A stretch of 64,000 nucleotides of DNA from Marinomonas mediterranea MMB-1 (GCF_000192865.1 NC_015276.1:4210501-4274500); one strand, 5' to 3'; shown: positions 27,354 to 36,782, numbered from the stretch's first letter. Numbers and translations: made by a program. Notes: generated from the sequence alone by a model not told the origin.

Positions 27354-29153
27354 CTAAAGTCCTTTAGAGGCTATTTTCCAAAGATCGTTTAATGATGTAA
27401 TAGAAACGACATCTTGGTTAGACAGTTTAAAGCCAATAGCACTCTCAACTGAGACAATAATATTTAAATGGGCTAAAGAGTCCCAAGATGGCAGATCTTG
27501 TGATGACGTAGACAACGAAAGAACATTCTTTTCGACATTAAGCTCTTTTGACACTAAAGCAAAAAATGCATCGAGGTCTAGTATTTCCTCTTTCTTATGC
27601 TTATTTCTTGAATGACTTATGATTTTTTTTAGTTCAGATAGGATCACTTTCCCAGAATCACCAACCGGAAGTTGATCGACAATAAAAAGATCTTTTGGGA
27701 CTTTGTAATGCTCTAAAAAAACCGGAAGCTTCCTTAATAACGAGTCCTTTGTTTCGCTTACATCCGCTTTTAATACAACAAAACTTGTCACTGTTTCTTG
27801 CAGGTCAGGGTGCGGCTCACCGACAGTGGCGGCTTCAGCTACTCCCTCTATTTTTAACAGTGCTTCATTTACCTCTGCTGGATGGATATTAAAGCCACCT
27901 GAAATGATAAGCTCCTTGGCTCTTCCTGAAATAAAGAGAAAGCCTTCTTCGTCTCTATAGCCCAGATCCCCAGTGAGAAACCATTCGTCCTTCACCGCTG
28001 CTTCCGTCGCCTGAACGTTGTTGAGGTAACCTTCAAAAACGTTATCTCCTTTAAGAAGAATTTCTCCCTCGGCGTTTTCGGACAGCTCAACGCCTTCTTT
28101 TGAAACAATTTTCACGTCCATATCAATGGGGACGCCAACACTTCCAGTCTTATAGGTACTATCATTAGGACCACAAAATACCCCTCCAGCGACCGTTTCC
28201 GTCAAGCCATATACATTACACACTCTTGTTTTAAAGCGTCGCTCTACTCGTTTCCATAAGTCTTTATTTAAGGCTCCAGCGACACTCAAAAGGTGTTGAA
28301 AAAAGCGTGTGTCAAAATAATCGTTATAACTTGCAAATCGATCCATAAAACTCAAAATTGTCGGCACGGTAATCATATGAGTAATCTGTTCACGATGTAT
28401 ACTGTTCAGGAAATATTCCAGCTTTTGTAAATCAGTACTACAAGGCCGATATAAGGAGCAAGCGTAATAAAGTGCCAGTACCGGACCTTGTATCATTCCA
28501 TCGGCATGCGAAAGAGTTAAGTTGTTTAATATGCGGCTATCTGCATTGTAACTAAACTGCTTACCCAGTGTTTCAAGGTGAGAAAACAAGTTCTTATAGG
28601 TTATTTTGACGCCTTTAGGTGACGATGTAGTACCCGATGTAAAATTAACAAATGCCAAATCATCAGACATCGCGCTCAGGTTCGGCTCTTCCGCTTCGAA
28701 TGCTTCAAACATAGACAGGTCTGGAGAGTTATCTCGATTAATAAAACGAGATAACAATGAGCCTTTAGGGGCTTTTTTTTCTTTGATTTTGAAATATGGA
28801 AAGCGAACGTCGCTAAAAGCAGTAAGATTATCGTCGAAAACAATTAAATCGGGTTGATAGGTATCCAATATACTTTGAGCACGATGAGAACTTACATCAG
28901 TAGGAAGCACTGCTGAAGAAATGCCGTTCAGTAAAGCGGATAAAACGCTAAAAACAACGATATCTTCTCTGTCACTGCATATTAATACGCGATGGCCTTT
29001 TTCCAGACAATGATATCTGAAAAAACCAGATAACTTACGTACAGAAAGTGTCACTTCTTGATAGTTAAAATGGCGCGCTTCAAACTTTATAAATGTCTTC
29101 TTTTTGTTACTTTCAGAGGATAAAATTTGATATATATCGTTAAGTGTTTTCAT
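27354..29153 (-). CDS. AMP-forming adenylating enzyme fused to a C-terminal carrier domain
   Basis: 599 residues from the ATG at 29151-29153, with AGGTG just upstream; a GTG two codons earlier overlaps that site. The adenylation domain spans about 1-510: TSGTTSSPKG (172-181), NVYGLTETVAGG, LTGDLGYRDEEGFLFISGR, IISGGFNIHPAEVNEALL and LPVGDSGKVILSEL with the C-terminal catalytic Lys. A carrier domain follows (about 525-599) with the phosphopantetheine site WDSLAHL (Ser559). It should activate a carboxylic or amino acid and load it on its own carrier arm, combining the roles of DltA and DltC. Second gene of the operon, 12 bases after the other adenylating enzyme. Confidence 0.85.
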   Translation of the reverse strand: MKTLNDIYQILSSESNKKKTFIKFEARHFNYQEVTLSVRKLSGFFRYHCLEKGHRVLICSDREDIVVFSVLSALLNGISSAVLPTDVSSHRAQSILDTYQPDLIVFDDNLTAFSDVRFPYFKIKEKKAPKGSLLSRFINRDNSPDLSMFEAFEAEEPNLSAMSDDLAFVNFTSGTTSSPKGVKITYKNLFSHLETLGKQFSYNADSRILNNLTLSHADGMIQGPVLALYYACSLYRPCSTDLQKLEYFLNSIHREQITHMITVPTILSFMDRFASYNDYFDTRFFQHLLSVAGALNKDLWKRVERRFKTRVCNVYGLTETVAGGVFCGPNDSTYKTGSVGVPIDMDVKIVSKEGVELSENAEGEILLKGDNVFEGYLNNVQATEAAVKDEWFLTGDLGYRDEEGFLFISGRAKELIISGGFNIHPAEVNEALLKIEGVAEAATVGEPHPDLQETVTSFVVLKADVSETKDSLLRKLPVFLEHYKVPKDLFIVDQLPVGDSGKVILSELKKIISHSRNKHKKEEILDLDAFFALVSKELNVEKNVLSLSTSSQDLPSWDSLAHLNIIVSVESAIGFKLSNQDVVSITSLNDLWKIASKGL

Positions 29154-29165
29154 TATCACCTACAT

Positions 29166-30653
29166 CTATTTAATCGAGTGCTCAAATTTTCCCAAATTTG
29201 AGCGAACAATGTCTTTGACTATAATCAATTCTGTTCTTTTATAGTCATTTCCCAGCTCGATAATCAATCTAGAATAGGCTTCCTTTTTCCACAGCTCACC
29301 GTCAATTAAGCCATCTATAGACACCTCAACCTGAAAAGAAGGAACACCGGCCTCGCTATAAATTAAAGTCGTGTTCAAATCACTCACGCATGAATACTGC
29401 TGTAAGCACTGATTAACATGCTCGGAAAAAATCCAATCACCGCTATCGCCTTTTATCCGATTGCTTAAACGATACTTCCAAGAAACATACCCATCCTCAT
29501 TGATTTCAACAATATCCTGAGTATCAATGTAAGTTGGCTTAACGCCCTCTTTCCCTAAATAACCAAGGAAAAGATAATTAGAATAAATTCTGAGTTCACC
29601 TTCGCCGGTATCCTGCTCCACTCCATTCTCATCAAGCACTTTTAGAGTCATATCGCCAAACGCTTTACCGCCCAGCCCTAAGTTAAGGGCTCTTTCATGC
29701 AGGTTTTCAGCCAATACCGTTCCTATCGCCTCAGTCGAACCGTAGGTGTTGTAAACGGGGACATTGAAATGTTTTTCAACCTGTAGCTTATGCTGGTGAT
29801 CCATTCTGGAGCTTCCATTAATAACAAACCTCAAGCTTGGCGCTGAGTCTGTCTCTCTTTCTCCAATTGCAGCCATAAGATGGATAAACTTAGGCCCACT
29901 GAAGATAATACTCGGCGAGTCATTAATCATAAGATCCATAACACTGTTAACAGAAAAAGTGCATTGCGGGGCAATTACCTCAGTACCATACATAAGAGGG
30001 ATAAATATTGAATTCCGTATACCTGAAATAGTGTGTAATGCCGCTGTACTTAGGAGCCGGTCGTCTTTCGTAATATTAAAATGACGCGTAAAATTTTCTG
30101 CCAAATGACACAAACTTTGGATGGAGATGAGCACACCTTTTGGCTTGCCTGTCGTGCCAGATGTAAACAATACTAATGCTGGAGAATTTGGCGCCCAACG
30201 ATAACTTTCGGTAGCTAACTCAAAAATCCGTTTTGTTTGCTCTGAGAACCAGAGAAAGAAGTCTTGTTCATAGTGCTTCGGTTCACTCTCATCCGACTCA
30301 ACAACAAGATGTAAAAAAGATTGAGAGGAAGCGCCTTTGTAGCCACTAGCGCTCTGACCAGTAATAAGAATGTCAGCCTGTAAATCGCTTACCATCGTTT
30401 TTTTTTGGTCAGCCAGTTTGTTTTCAGGAATCACCGCTACTTTCCATCCTGCAAACCATGCGGAGATCATTAAAATGCGAGCATTATCTATATCAACCTT
30501 ATCGATCGCCAATGTCCCTTGCTCTGCATAAAGACGAAAAGATTGACTTAACTGTAAAACAAATTCCTTTATTTCAACGCCAAAATTATAAGTTAACTCA
30601 TCAACATCTATATAGCAGCTCGAATCATTGGTGCAGGTCTTGAACACAGTCAT
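29166..30653 (-). CDS. AMP-forming adenylating enzyme (acyl/aminoacyl ligase family)
   Basis: 495 residues, first gene of the operon. ANL-superfamily motifs: LFTSGTTGKPKGV (about 162-174), NTYGSTEAIG, GEGELRIYSNYLFLGYLG, YIDTQDIVEI in place of the usual TGD, and RLSNRIKGDSGDWIFSEHV, with GKFEHSIK at the C-terminus. It lacks a carrier domain. Two adenylating enzymes in one acylation operon is unusual: this one may make the acyl group as a CoA or adenylate intermediate, or load a separate carrier, or act on a second substrate. Substrate not predictable by eye. Confidence 0.82.
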   Translation of the reverse strand: MTVFKTCTNDSSCYIDVDELTYNFGVEIKEFVLQLSQSFRLYAEQGTLAIDKVDIDNARILMISAWFAGWKVAVIPENKLADQKKTMVSDLQADILITGQSASGYKGASSQSFLHLVVESDESEPKHYEQDFFLWFSEQTKRIFELATESYRWAPNSPALVLFTSGTTGKPKGVLISIQSLCHLAENFTRHFNITKDDRLLSTAALHTISGIRNSIFIPLMYGTEVIAPQCTFSVNSVMDLMINDSPSIIFSGPKFIHLMAAIGERETDSAPSLRFVINGSSRMDHQHKLQVEKHFNVPVYNTYGSTEAIGTVLAENLHERALNLGLGGKAFGDMTLKVLDENGVEQDTGEGELRIYSNYLFLGYLGKEGVKPTYIDTQDIVEINEDGYVSWKYRLSNRIKGDSGDWIFSEHVNQCLQQYSCVSDLNTTLIYSEAGVPSFQVEVSIDGLIDGELWKKEAYSRLIIELGNDYKRTELIIVKDIVRSNLGKFEHSIK

Positions 30654-31053
30654 ATATTCAATTCTCGTTCTTTATGGAAAGAAGCGCTTTTAGCGGATCT
30701 GGAAAGGACTATTTTTTGAAGCATATATTTGAAACATAGAGAGCTAGAACACCCACCATACTCCGTGTTTCCACAAACATTCCTTTCAATAGCAATTTAG
30801 CTACCTTGAAGATCATCATAGCAACGCAATTCACGAAATTAAAGTAACAGCTTCCCATTGATACTGAGCAACATTTGTTGCGGACTAAATATTAGGAAAT
30901 CAAAAGAACAACTCTTTCTTGCTGAAATGGAAAAGGCTACGGTACCGATCTCTTCCAAACTGCACTTAGAAAATAAACACTGGATATCAATAATAACGGG
31001 GCAATTTAGACATATTCGATCGGTATCTCAAAACACGATATAGGGCGATCTCA
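30654..31053. other. Intergenic region upstream of the Dlt-like operon
   Basis: About 400 AT-rich bases between the start of the acylation operon and the stop of a DMT transporter gene on the same strand. It must hold the operon promoter, but I see no confident -35/-10 pair. An open frame at 30858-31043 on the plus strand has no ribosome site and no recognisable product. No RNA gene seen. Confidence 0.4.
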
Positions 31054-31986
31054 TCACTCTATCTGTATAAGAAACATAGCAAAAATCACCAGCAATATGC
31101 CGGGAGCAATACTCAACGAAAACGAGACAGACCCCATCAAAATTGTCAGTACCAATACAAACAATGGGTTTAAAAAGCTATAAGATGCAACCTTTGTTGC
31201 TCCTAATTTAACGATGCCGTATTGAGTGAGGAAAAAACTAAGTAAAGTAGTAAACACTGCCAGATACAAAAGCCCTCCATAAACCATTGCGTCTACTTTA
31301 CCCCATTCGACATACACCAACTCAGGAAGTGAGAGCAACAACAACCAGCCTGCACCAAATAAGATTACCCAAAATGTCATCACCTCAGTTGGTTCGCCAT
31401 CATGCATGCGTTTTATAAGCGGGTTGTACAAACTGAAAACCAGCGCTCCTACTAAGAAAATACTGTCGCCTATATTGAAATCTAAAGACAGTAAGGCCGA
31501 AAAGTCTCCTTTAAAAACAATCCAAATTGCCCCAACAGCGCCACATAATAATCCAGTGCTTTTGAGTATTCTCGTACGCTCTTTATTAATAATGGTCGAA
31601 AATACTGCCGTCATAAGCGGTACGGTTGTAAATAAAGCGCCCGTATTCAGAGCCGTTGTATATTTTAGCGCTTCAAACATACACCAAAAGAACGTCACCA
31701 ATGGCAAACTTAATAAGGCATAACGGCAAAGCGACCGAACAGTTGGAATATGCAATCCATGCTTAATAAAGATATACGGAGCGAACAGTAAGGCAGCCAT
31801 ACTAAACCGAATCAGCATCATGACATCGGAAGGCAATTTACCTGCAATGAGCTTACCAACCGGAAATGAACTGGCCACAAACAAGACCATCACCAACATC
31901 AAGCCATGTATCGGCCAAGTGCGAGGCAGAGTTTGATCGAACAAATCTACTGGCGTTTTTGCGTCATTCTTAGCAGTAGTCATCAT
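31054..31986 (-). CDS. EamA/DMT-family permease
   Basis: About 310 residues from the ATG at 31984-31986, which has GAGGG seven bases upstream; an earlier in-frame ATG at 32019 lacks one. Ten hydrophobic helices in two EamA repeats, for example LMLVMVLFVASSFPVGKLI and GDSIFLVGALVFSLYNPLI. Inner-membrane metabolite transporter or exporter of unknown substrate. Divergent from a LysR regulator, its probable controller. Confidence 0.88.
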   Translation of the reverse strand: MMTTAKNDAKTPVDLFDQTLPRTWPIHGLMLVMVLFVASSFPVGKLIAGKLPSDVMMLIRFSMAALLFAPYIFIKHGLHIPTVRSLCRYALLSLPLVTFFWCMFEALKYTTALNTGALFTTVPLMTAVFSTIINKERTRILKSTGLLCGAVGAIWIVFKGDFSALLSLDFNIGDSIFLVGALVFSLYNPLIKRMHDGEPTEVMTFWVILFGAGWLLLLSLPELVYVEWGKVDAMVYGGLLYLAVFTTLLSFFLTQYGIVKLGATKVASYSFLNPLFVLVLTILMGSVSFSLSIAPGILLVIFAMFLIQIE

Positions 31987-32076
31987 ATGTATTCCCTCTA
32001 GATAATATCTAGCAAGCATACACTTTCTCCTTTATGCTAATAATCCAAGTCCCCAGACACTCTATGTTGAGATAAT

Positions 32077-32089
32077 GGAAACAGTTTCC
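32077..32089. promoter_or_regulatory. Perfect 13-bp palindrome in the EamA/LysR divergent region
   Basis: GGAAACAGTTTCC (6+1+6) lies 17 bases before the LysR start, just ahead of its AAAGGAGGTG ribosome site. Possible autoregulatory site; a LysR T-N11-A frame is not obvious. Confidence 0.35.
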
Positions 32090-32106
32090 CTAAAGGAGGT
32101 GTCCAC

Positions 32107-33015
32107 ATGGACAGCCAAGGTGATATTTCAATACTGGTGACGGTCGTTGAATCCGGCAGTTTTTCAAAAGCAGCAGAGCGTCTGGGGATATCGAAATCCG
32201 CTATCAGCAAACGCGTGAGTCAGCTAGAAGCACAACTAGGTGTAAAGCTACTGCATAGAACGACTCGAAAACTGAGTTTGACGGAAGCAGGTGAGCATTT
32301 TTTCAAACACGCTCAAATCGCCCATCAAGCATCTAAAGACGCGATCGACGCAGTTGCTCAATTACAGGGGGAACCGCAAGGCCGCTTGAAAATCAGTTGC
32401 CCAATGTCTTTTGGTCGATTACATCTCGCACCACTTACCCCAAAATTTTTAAAAAAATACCCTAAAATTACGATTGATCTCGTGATGGACGACAAAATCA
32501 GCGACATCATTGGTCAAGGGTTTGATCTTGCGATTCGTGGAGGAGTATTGCCAGATTCCAATTTGGTGGTTCGAAAACTCGCACCGCTGCGAAGTGTTCT
32601 TTGCGCCTCTCAAACATACCTAAATCAGCACGGGGTTCCCGCTGAATTGGAAGCGCTGTCTTCGCATAATTGTCTTGCTTTCACATACTCGAATGATAAA
32701 AGAGAATGGACTTTTATGAAGGAAGGCGAAGTACAGCGCATTTCAATCTCAGGTAATTATCAGGTCAATAGCAGTGAAGCACTAAAAGAAGCCATTATTC
32801 AGGGACTCGGTATCGGTAGATTGCCTACGTTTATTGCAGGCCCTGAGATAAAAAAAGGCAATCTCGTTGCCTTATTTGAGGAATACGAGATGCCACGTCA
32901 AAGCATGTATGCGGTATACCCCGAGCGACATTACCTACCCAAAAAAGTGAGAGTTTTTATCGATTTTATAATTGAGCAGATTGGTACAGATACCCCCTAT
33001 TGGGATGTATATTAA
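32107..33015 (+). CDS. LysR-family transcriptional regulator
   Basis: 302 residues. Winged-helix N-terminus (ILVTVVESGSFSKAAERLGI, KSAISKRVSQLEAQLGVKLL, HRTTRKLSLTEAG) and a CrgA-like effector domain (GRLKISCPMSFGRLHLAP, DLAIRGG). Strong ribosome site AAAGGAGGTG. Divergently paired with an EamA permease gene, which it probably regulates. Confidence 0.92.
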   Translation: MDSQGDISILVTVVESGSFSKAAERLGISKSAISKRVSQLEAQLGVKLLHRTTRKLSLTEAGEHFFKHAQIAHQASKDAIDAVAQLQGEPQGRLKISCPMSFGRLHLAPLTPKFLKKYPKITIDLVMDDKISDIIGQGFDLAIRGGVLPDSNLVVRKLAPLRSVLCASQTYLNQHGVPAELEALSSHNCLAFTYSNDKREWTFMKEGEVQRISISGNYQVNSSEALKEAIIQGLGIGRLPTFIAGPEIKKGNLVALFEEYEMPRQSMYAVYPERHYLPKKVRVFIDFIIEQIGTDTPYWDVY

Positions 33016-33065
33016 GCGAGGGTATCAAAGCACGATTACAAACACTTATTTTATGAACATCCTAT

Positions 33066-33596
33066 TTATTCGTTACAATTCACATGATTCCTAAATCGAC
33101 GAATTCCTGATTCTAGCTCTCTTTTATTTTTAGAGACTTCCTGAGAAATCACTTCAGCCTTGTCATATGATTCACATGCTAGCTCAAGATTATCAGCACT
33201 ATAGTAGGCATCCCCCATCCCCATCAATGCCCACGACGCCATGAATGTATCTCCATACTCGTAATACACATCTGAGGCTTTTTGGTAGTAATTTGCGGAA
33301 TCTTGATAGGTTTTTAGTTTCTGTACATTTTCTGGCGCGTCAGCGGTACCTTGATAACTTTTAGATTTATATAGATCGCCATAAGCGATATAGGCGCCAG
33401 CAATACCTGAACGACTCTCTCTTGTTTTAAAGATGGCAAGAGCCTCTCCAATTAGCGCTTCAGCTTTCAGCGGCTCACCACGATCTCTCAGTCGATAAGC
33501 ATTTTCTATTTTCTTTTTAGGGTTGGATGTTTCAGGAATTGGTCCAGTTGCACATCCTACTGAAAATATAATAAAGAATAGTAATAGATATTTCAT
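33066..33596 (-). CDS. TPR-like lipoprotein of unknown function
   Basis: 176 residues from the ATG at 33594-33596, preceded by GGAGG; a longer frame starts 13 codons upstream without such a site. The signal peptide ends in lipobox FSVGCATG (about residues 10-17). The mature part is helical with tetratricopeptide-like repeats (AYRLRDRGEPLKAEALIGEA, GAYIAYGDLYKSKSY, ALMGMGDAYYSADNLELA). Probably a periplasm-facing scaffold. Monocistronic. Confidence 0.72.
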   Translation of the reverse strand: MKYLLLFFIIFSVGCATGPIPETSNPKKKIENAYRLRDRGEPLKAEALIGEALAIFKTRESRSGIAGAYIAYGDLYKSKSYQGTADAPENVQKLKTYQDSANYYQKASDVYYEYGDTFMASWALMGMGDAYYSADNLELACESYDKAEVISQEVSKNKRELESGIRRFRNHVNCNE

Positions 33597-33798
33597 ATCG
33601 CCTCCGTGAGTATAAAACTCATGCAGTATACACACTAATCACTTAGAAACAGAAACTCGCTTTCGAACCTTCTTTCGAACCCTAAAGGTCGACTATAGAG
33701 TCAAATACACTTAGTCTCATTTTTTCTTAACTATGCTGTAATAAGAGTGTGTAACAGACGACTAACAAACAGTTGATTTACTCTTTAGGAGAGTTTGA

Positions 33799-35949
33799 AT
33801 GAAAAAATTGGGCTTGGTCTTGGTATTGGCATGTGTCATTACAGGCTTTTTCTATTTTGATTTGCATCACTTGCTGACGTTTTCAGGTTTAAAATCTGGA
33901 CTGAGTGAGTTTCAGGAGTGGTTGGATGCGAGCCCTCTTTTAGTGGCTGGAGGCTACTTTGTTCTTTACGTGTTAGTCACCGCGCTTTCTCTACCCGGTG
34001 CTGCAGTCATGACACTCGCAGCGGGCGCGTTATTTGGGCTTTGGTGGGGGCTGTTACTTGTATCGTTCGCAAGCACTATTGGAGCGACACTGGCGTTTCT
34101 TGTATCCCGATATCTGCTGAGAGACAGCATTCAGGCTAAATTTGGAGATCGTCTAAAAGCAATCAACGAAGGTGTCGAAAAAGACGGTGCCTTCTACCTA
34201 TTCACTCTTCGTCTCGTTCCAGTGTTCCCCTTCTTTTTGATCAACTTATTAATGGGGTTGACCACCCTTAAAGCCGCAACGTTTTATTGGGTAAGCCAAA
34301 TCGGTATGCTGGCAGGCACCATCGTTTACGTCAATGCGGGCACTCAATTGGCTCAGCTTGAAGGCTTAAGTGGCATTCTTTCCCCCGCTCTTTTAGGTTC
34401 GTTTGCACTGCTTGGTATTTTCCCATTGATCGCTAAGAAAATACTGGACGTTATCAAAGCACGCCGCGTATACCAAGGCTACACGAAGCCTGCAAAGTTC
34501 GACCGTAATCTCATAGTCATCGGTGCAGGTGCAGGCGGATTAGTAAGTGCTTACATTGCCGCTGCCGTGAAAGCCAAAGTCACCTTAATTGAAGCACATA
34601 AAATGGGAGGAGATTGCCTGAATTACGGCTGCGTCCCCAGCAAAGCCATCATAAAAAGCGCCAAGATTGCTCACCAAATGAAACACGCGGATAACTACGG
34701 TCTTGAGGCAAGCGATGCAACATTCTCCTTCAAAAAAGTCATGGAGCGTGTTCACAACGTCATTGCCAAAGTGGAACCACACGACAGTGTCGAACGCTAC
34801 ACAAAATTAGGCGTGGAAGTCATTCAAGGCTACGCTCAATTGATTGACCCCTGGACAATCGAAATCAAATTAAACAATGGTGAAACCCAACGCCTCACCA
34901 GTCGCGCCATCATTCTCGCAACCGGTGCGCGCCCTTTCGTTCCGCCGCTGCCTGGAATTGAAGACGTTGGCTACGAAACCAGCGATACATTGTGGAACAC
35001 CTTTGCGGAGCGCGACGAAGCTCCTAAACGCTTAGTAGTTCTAGGAGGCGGGCCAATAGGATGCGAGTTGGCACAATCCTTTGCTCGATTAGGTTCTGAC
35101 GTTACCTTGGTTGAGCGCTCTGAACGCATCATGATTCGTGAAGACGTAGACGTTTCAGAGTATGCCACTCAAAGTCTCAGCGAGAGTGGCGTAACGCTGC
35201 TCACCAACCATTCCGCAATTCGATGTGCGCTTGAAAACGGTGAAAAAAGGCTCACGGTCGAACACAATGGCGTCGAATCACACGTCGAATTTGACGACAT
35301 GATTTGCGCCGTTGGCCGTGTTGCTCGACTTGAAGGATACGGCTTAGAAAAACTCGGCATCGAGACCAAACGCACAATCGTCACCAATGACTATTTGGAA
35401 ACGCTCTTCCCTAATATTTTCGCCGCAGGCGATGTTGCGGGGCCTTATCAGTTCACACACACAGCCGCGCACCAAGCGTGGTATGCCGCCGTGAATGCCT
35501 TGTTTGGCAACTTGAAGAAATTCCGTGTCGATTACAGTGTCATACCTTGGACAACCTTTATTGACCCGGAAGTTGCCAGAGTTGGGCTCAGCGAGCAGGA
35601 TGCACAAGAAAAAGGCATTGCATACGAAGTAACAAAATACGGCATTGATGATCTCGATCGAGCCATTGCTGAAAGTGCAGATAAAGGTTTTGTTAAAGTA
35701 CTGACTGTTCCCGGCAAAGATAAAATTCTCGGCGCGACCATTGTTGGCGACCACGCCGGAGACTTGCTGGCGGAGTTCGTTCTGGCCATGAAGCATGGGC
35801 TGGGTCTTAATAAAATACTCGGCACCATACACACATATCCCACATGGGCAGAAGCCAACAAATATGCAGCTGGTGAGTGGAAAAAAGCACATGCACCTGA
35901 AACCGCTCTGAAATGGCTCGAAAAATACCACACATGGCGAAGAGGATAA
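33799..35949 (+). CDS. Fusion of a VTT (TVP38/DedA-like) membrane domain and a pyridine nucleotide-disulfide oxidoreductase
   Basis: 716 residues in two parts. Residues about 1-225 form a membrane domain of the TVP38/TMEM64 type (FVLYVLVTALSLPGAAVMTL, GALFGLWWGLLLVSFASTIG, RLVPVFPFFLINLLMGLT). Residues about 235-716 are a complete FAD/NAD oxidoreductase of the mercuric reductase/dihydrolipoamide dehydrogenase class: IVIGAGAGGLVSAYIAA, the redox disulfide GGDCLNYGCVPSKA, LVVLGGGPIGCELAQSFARL, IFAAGDVAGPYQFTHTA and a C-terminal interface with HTYPTWAEANKYAAG. The disulfide cysteines are intact. The fusion would tether a reductase to the inner membrane. Seven bases upstream of the DUF547 gene. 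Confidence 0.9.
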   Translation: MKKLGLVLVLACVITGFFYFDLHHLLTFSGLKSGLSEFQEWLDASPLLVAGGYFVLYVLVTALSLPGAAVMTLAAGALFGLWWGLLLVSFASTIGATLAFLVSRYLLRDSIQAKFGDRLKAINEGVEKDGAFYLFTLRLVPVFPFFLINLLMGLTTLKAATFYWVSQIGMLAGTIVYVNAGTQLAQLEGLSGILSPALLGSFALLGIFPLIAKKILDVIKARRVYQGYTKPAKFDRNLIVIGAGAGGLVSAYIAAAVKAKVTLIEAHKMGGDCLNYGCVPSKAIIKSAKIAHQMKHADNYGLEASDATFSFKKVMERVHNVIAKVEPHDSVERYTKLGVEVIQGYAQLIDPWTIEIKLNNGETQRLTSRAIILATGARPFVPPLPGIEDVGYETSDTLWNTFAERDEAPKRLVVLGGGPIGCELAQSFARLGSDVTLVERSERIMIREDVDVSEYATQSLSESGVTLLTNHSAIRCALENGEKRLTVEHNGVESHVEFDDMICAVGRVARLEGYGLEKLGIETKRTIVTNDYLETLFPNIFAAGDVAGPYQFTHTAAHQAWYAAVNALFGNLKKFRVDYSVIPWTTFIDPEVARVGLSEQDAQEKGIAYEVTKYGIDDLDRAIAESADKGFVKVLTVPGKDKILGATIVGDHAGDLLAEFVLAMKHGLGLNKILGTIHTYPTWAEANKYAAGEWKKAHAPETALKWLEKYHTWRRG

Positions 35950-35955
35950 CAAGGT

Positions 35956-36753
35956 ATGCGCACATTATGTTCTATCTTATTGCTGTGTCTTCTTACGCCC
36001 GTTACGAGCATGGCCGCGAACGTGAATCACGACGAGTGGAATAGGCTGCTTAATGCGCATGTAGTCAGCGTTCGAGATGGTCACTCTACCGAAGTCGATT
36101 ATCAAGGATTTGACAACGACCGACCTCAGTTAACTCGCTATTTAAAATCTCTGAGTGCTGTGTCGAGATCCGACTTTGATCAATGGCCGCTTAGTGAACA
36201 GCTCGCGTTTCTGATCAATGCCTACAATGCTTGGACGGTTGAACTGATTCTCACAGAATGGCCAGACCTTGATTCGATCAAAGACATTGGAGGGTTCTTT
36301 TCCAACCCTTGGAAGCGCTCGTTTATTCCACTGTTCGGCAAGCAAGTTTCCCTAGATGACATTGAGCATAAGATGATTCGCGGTTGGGGACGCTATAACG
36401 ATCCTCGCATTCATTTTGCGGTCAATTGCGCCAGTATTGGTTGCCCTGCGTTACTTGAAGAAGCTTACACAAGTACGTTACTGGAGGCGCAATTAGAGTC
36501 TCAAACACGACGCTTTCTTGCTGACGACAGTCGCAATCGTGCGAATGGTAATACCCTAGAACTCTCATCTATTTTTAAATGGTACGAAGAGGATTTCGAA
36601 AAAGGTTGGATGGGCTACAGGTCTCTGTTCGATTTTCTAATAAACTATCAAGAAGCATTGCACTTGACCGATGAGCAGCAAAGAAAGCTCTCGAAACACG
36701 ACTTAGAGATTGATTACTTATCTTACAACTGGGCGTTGAACGGCACTAATTAA
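35956..36753 (+). CDS. DUF547 secreted protein
   Basis: 265 residues with a signal peptide (TLCSILLLCLLTPVTSMAA). DUF547 core: VDYQGF, LAFLINAYNAWTVELIL, FSNPWKRSFIPLFGKQVSLDDIEH, DPRIHFAVNCASIGCPALLEEAY, LSSIFKWYEEDF. The conserved Cys pair in NCASIGCP resembles a transglutaminase/NlpC-like active region, but no activity is established. Starts six bases after the VTT-reductase fusion, so the two form an operon, and a redox-linked role at the envelope is possible. Confidence 0.87.
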   Translation: MRTLCSILLLCLLTPVTSMAANVNHDEWNRLLNAHVVSVRDGHSTEVDYQGFDNDRPQLTRYLKSLSAVSRSDFDQWPLSEQLAFLINAYNAWTVELILTEWPDLDSIKDIGGFFSNPWKRSFIPLFGKQVSLDDIEHKMIRGWGRYNDPRIHFAVNCASIGCPALLEEAYTSTLLEAQLESQTRRFLADDSRNRANGNTLELSSIFKWYEEDFEKGWMGYRSLFDFLINYQEALHLTDEQQRKLSKHDLEIDYLSYNWALNGTN

Positions 36754-36782
36754 TTCCGAACGAATACAACAGTAATAAATAA

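Noticed and set aside
30858..31043. Plus-strand frame of 61 codons upstream of the acylation operon
   Set aside because: No ribosome site, no family, overlaps the likely promoter region.
35344..35952. Long open frame (about 200 codons) antisense to the VTT-reductase gene
   Set aside because: It lies opposite a fully supported gene with intact motifs, has odd composition and no ribosome site; a shadow frame.
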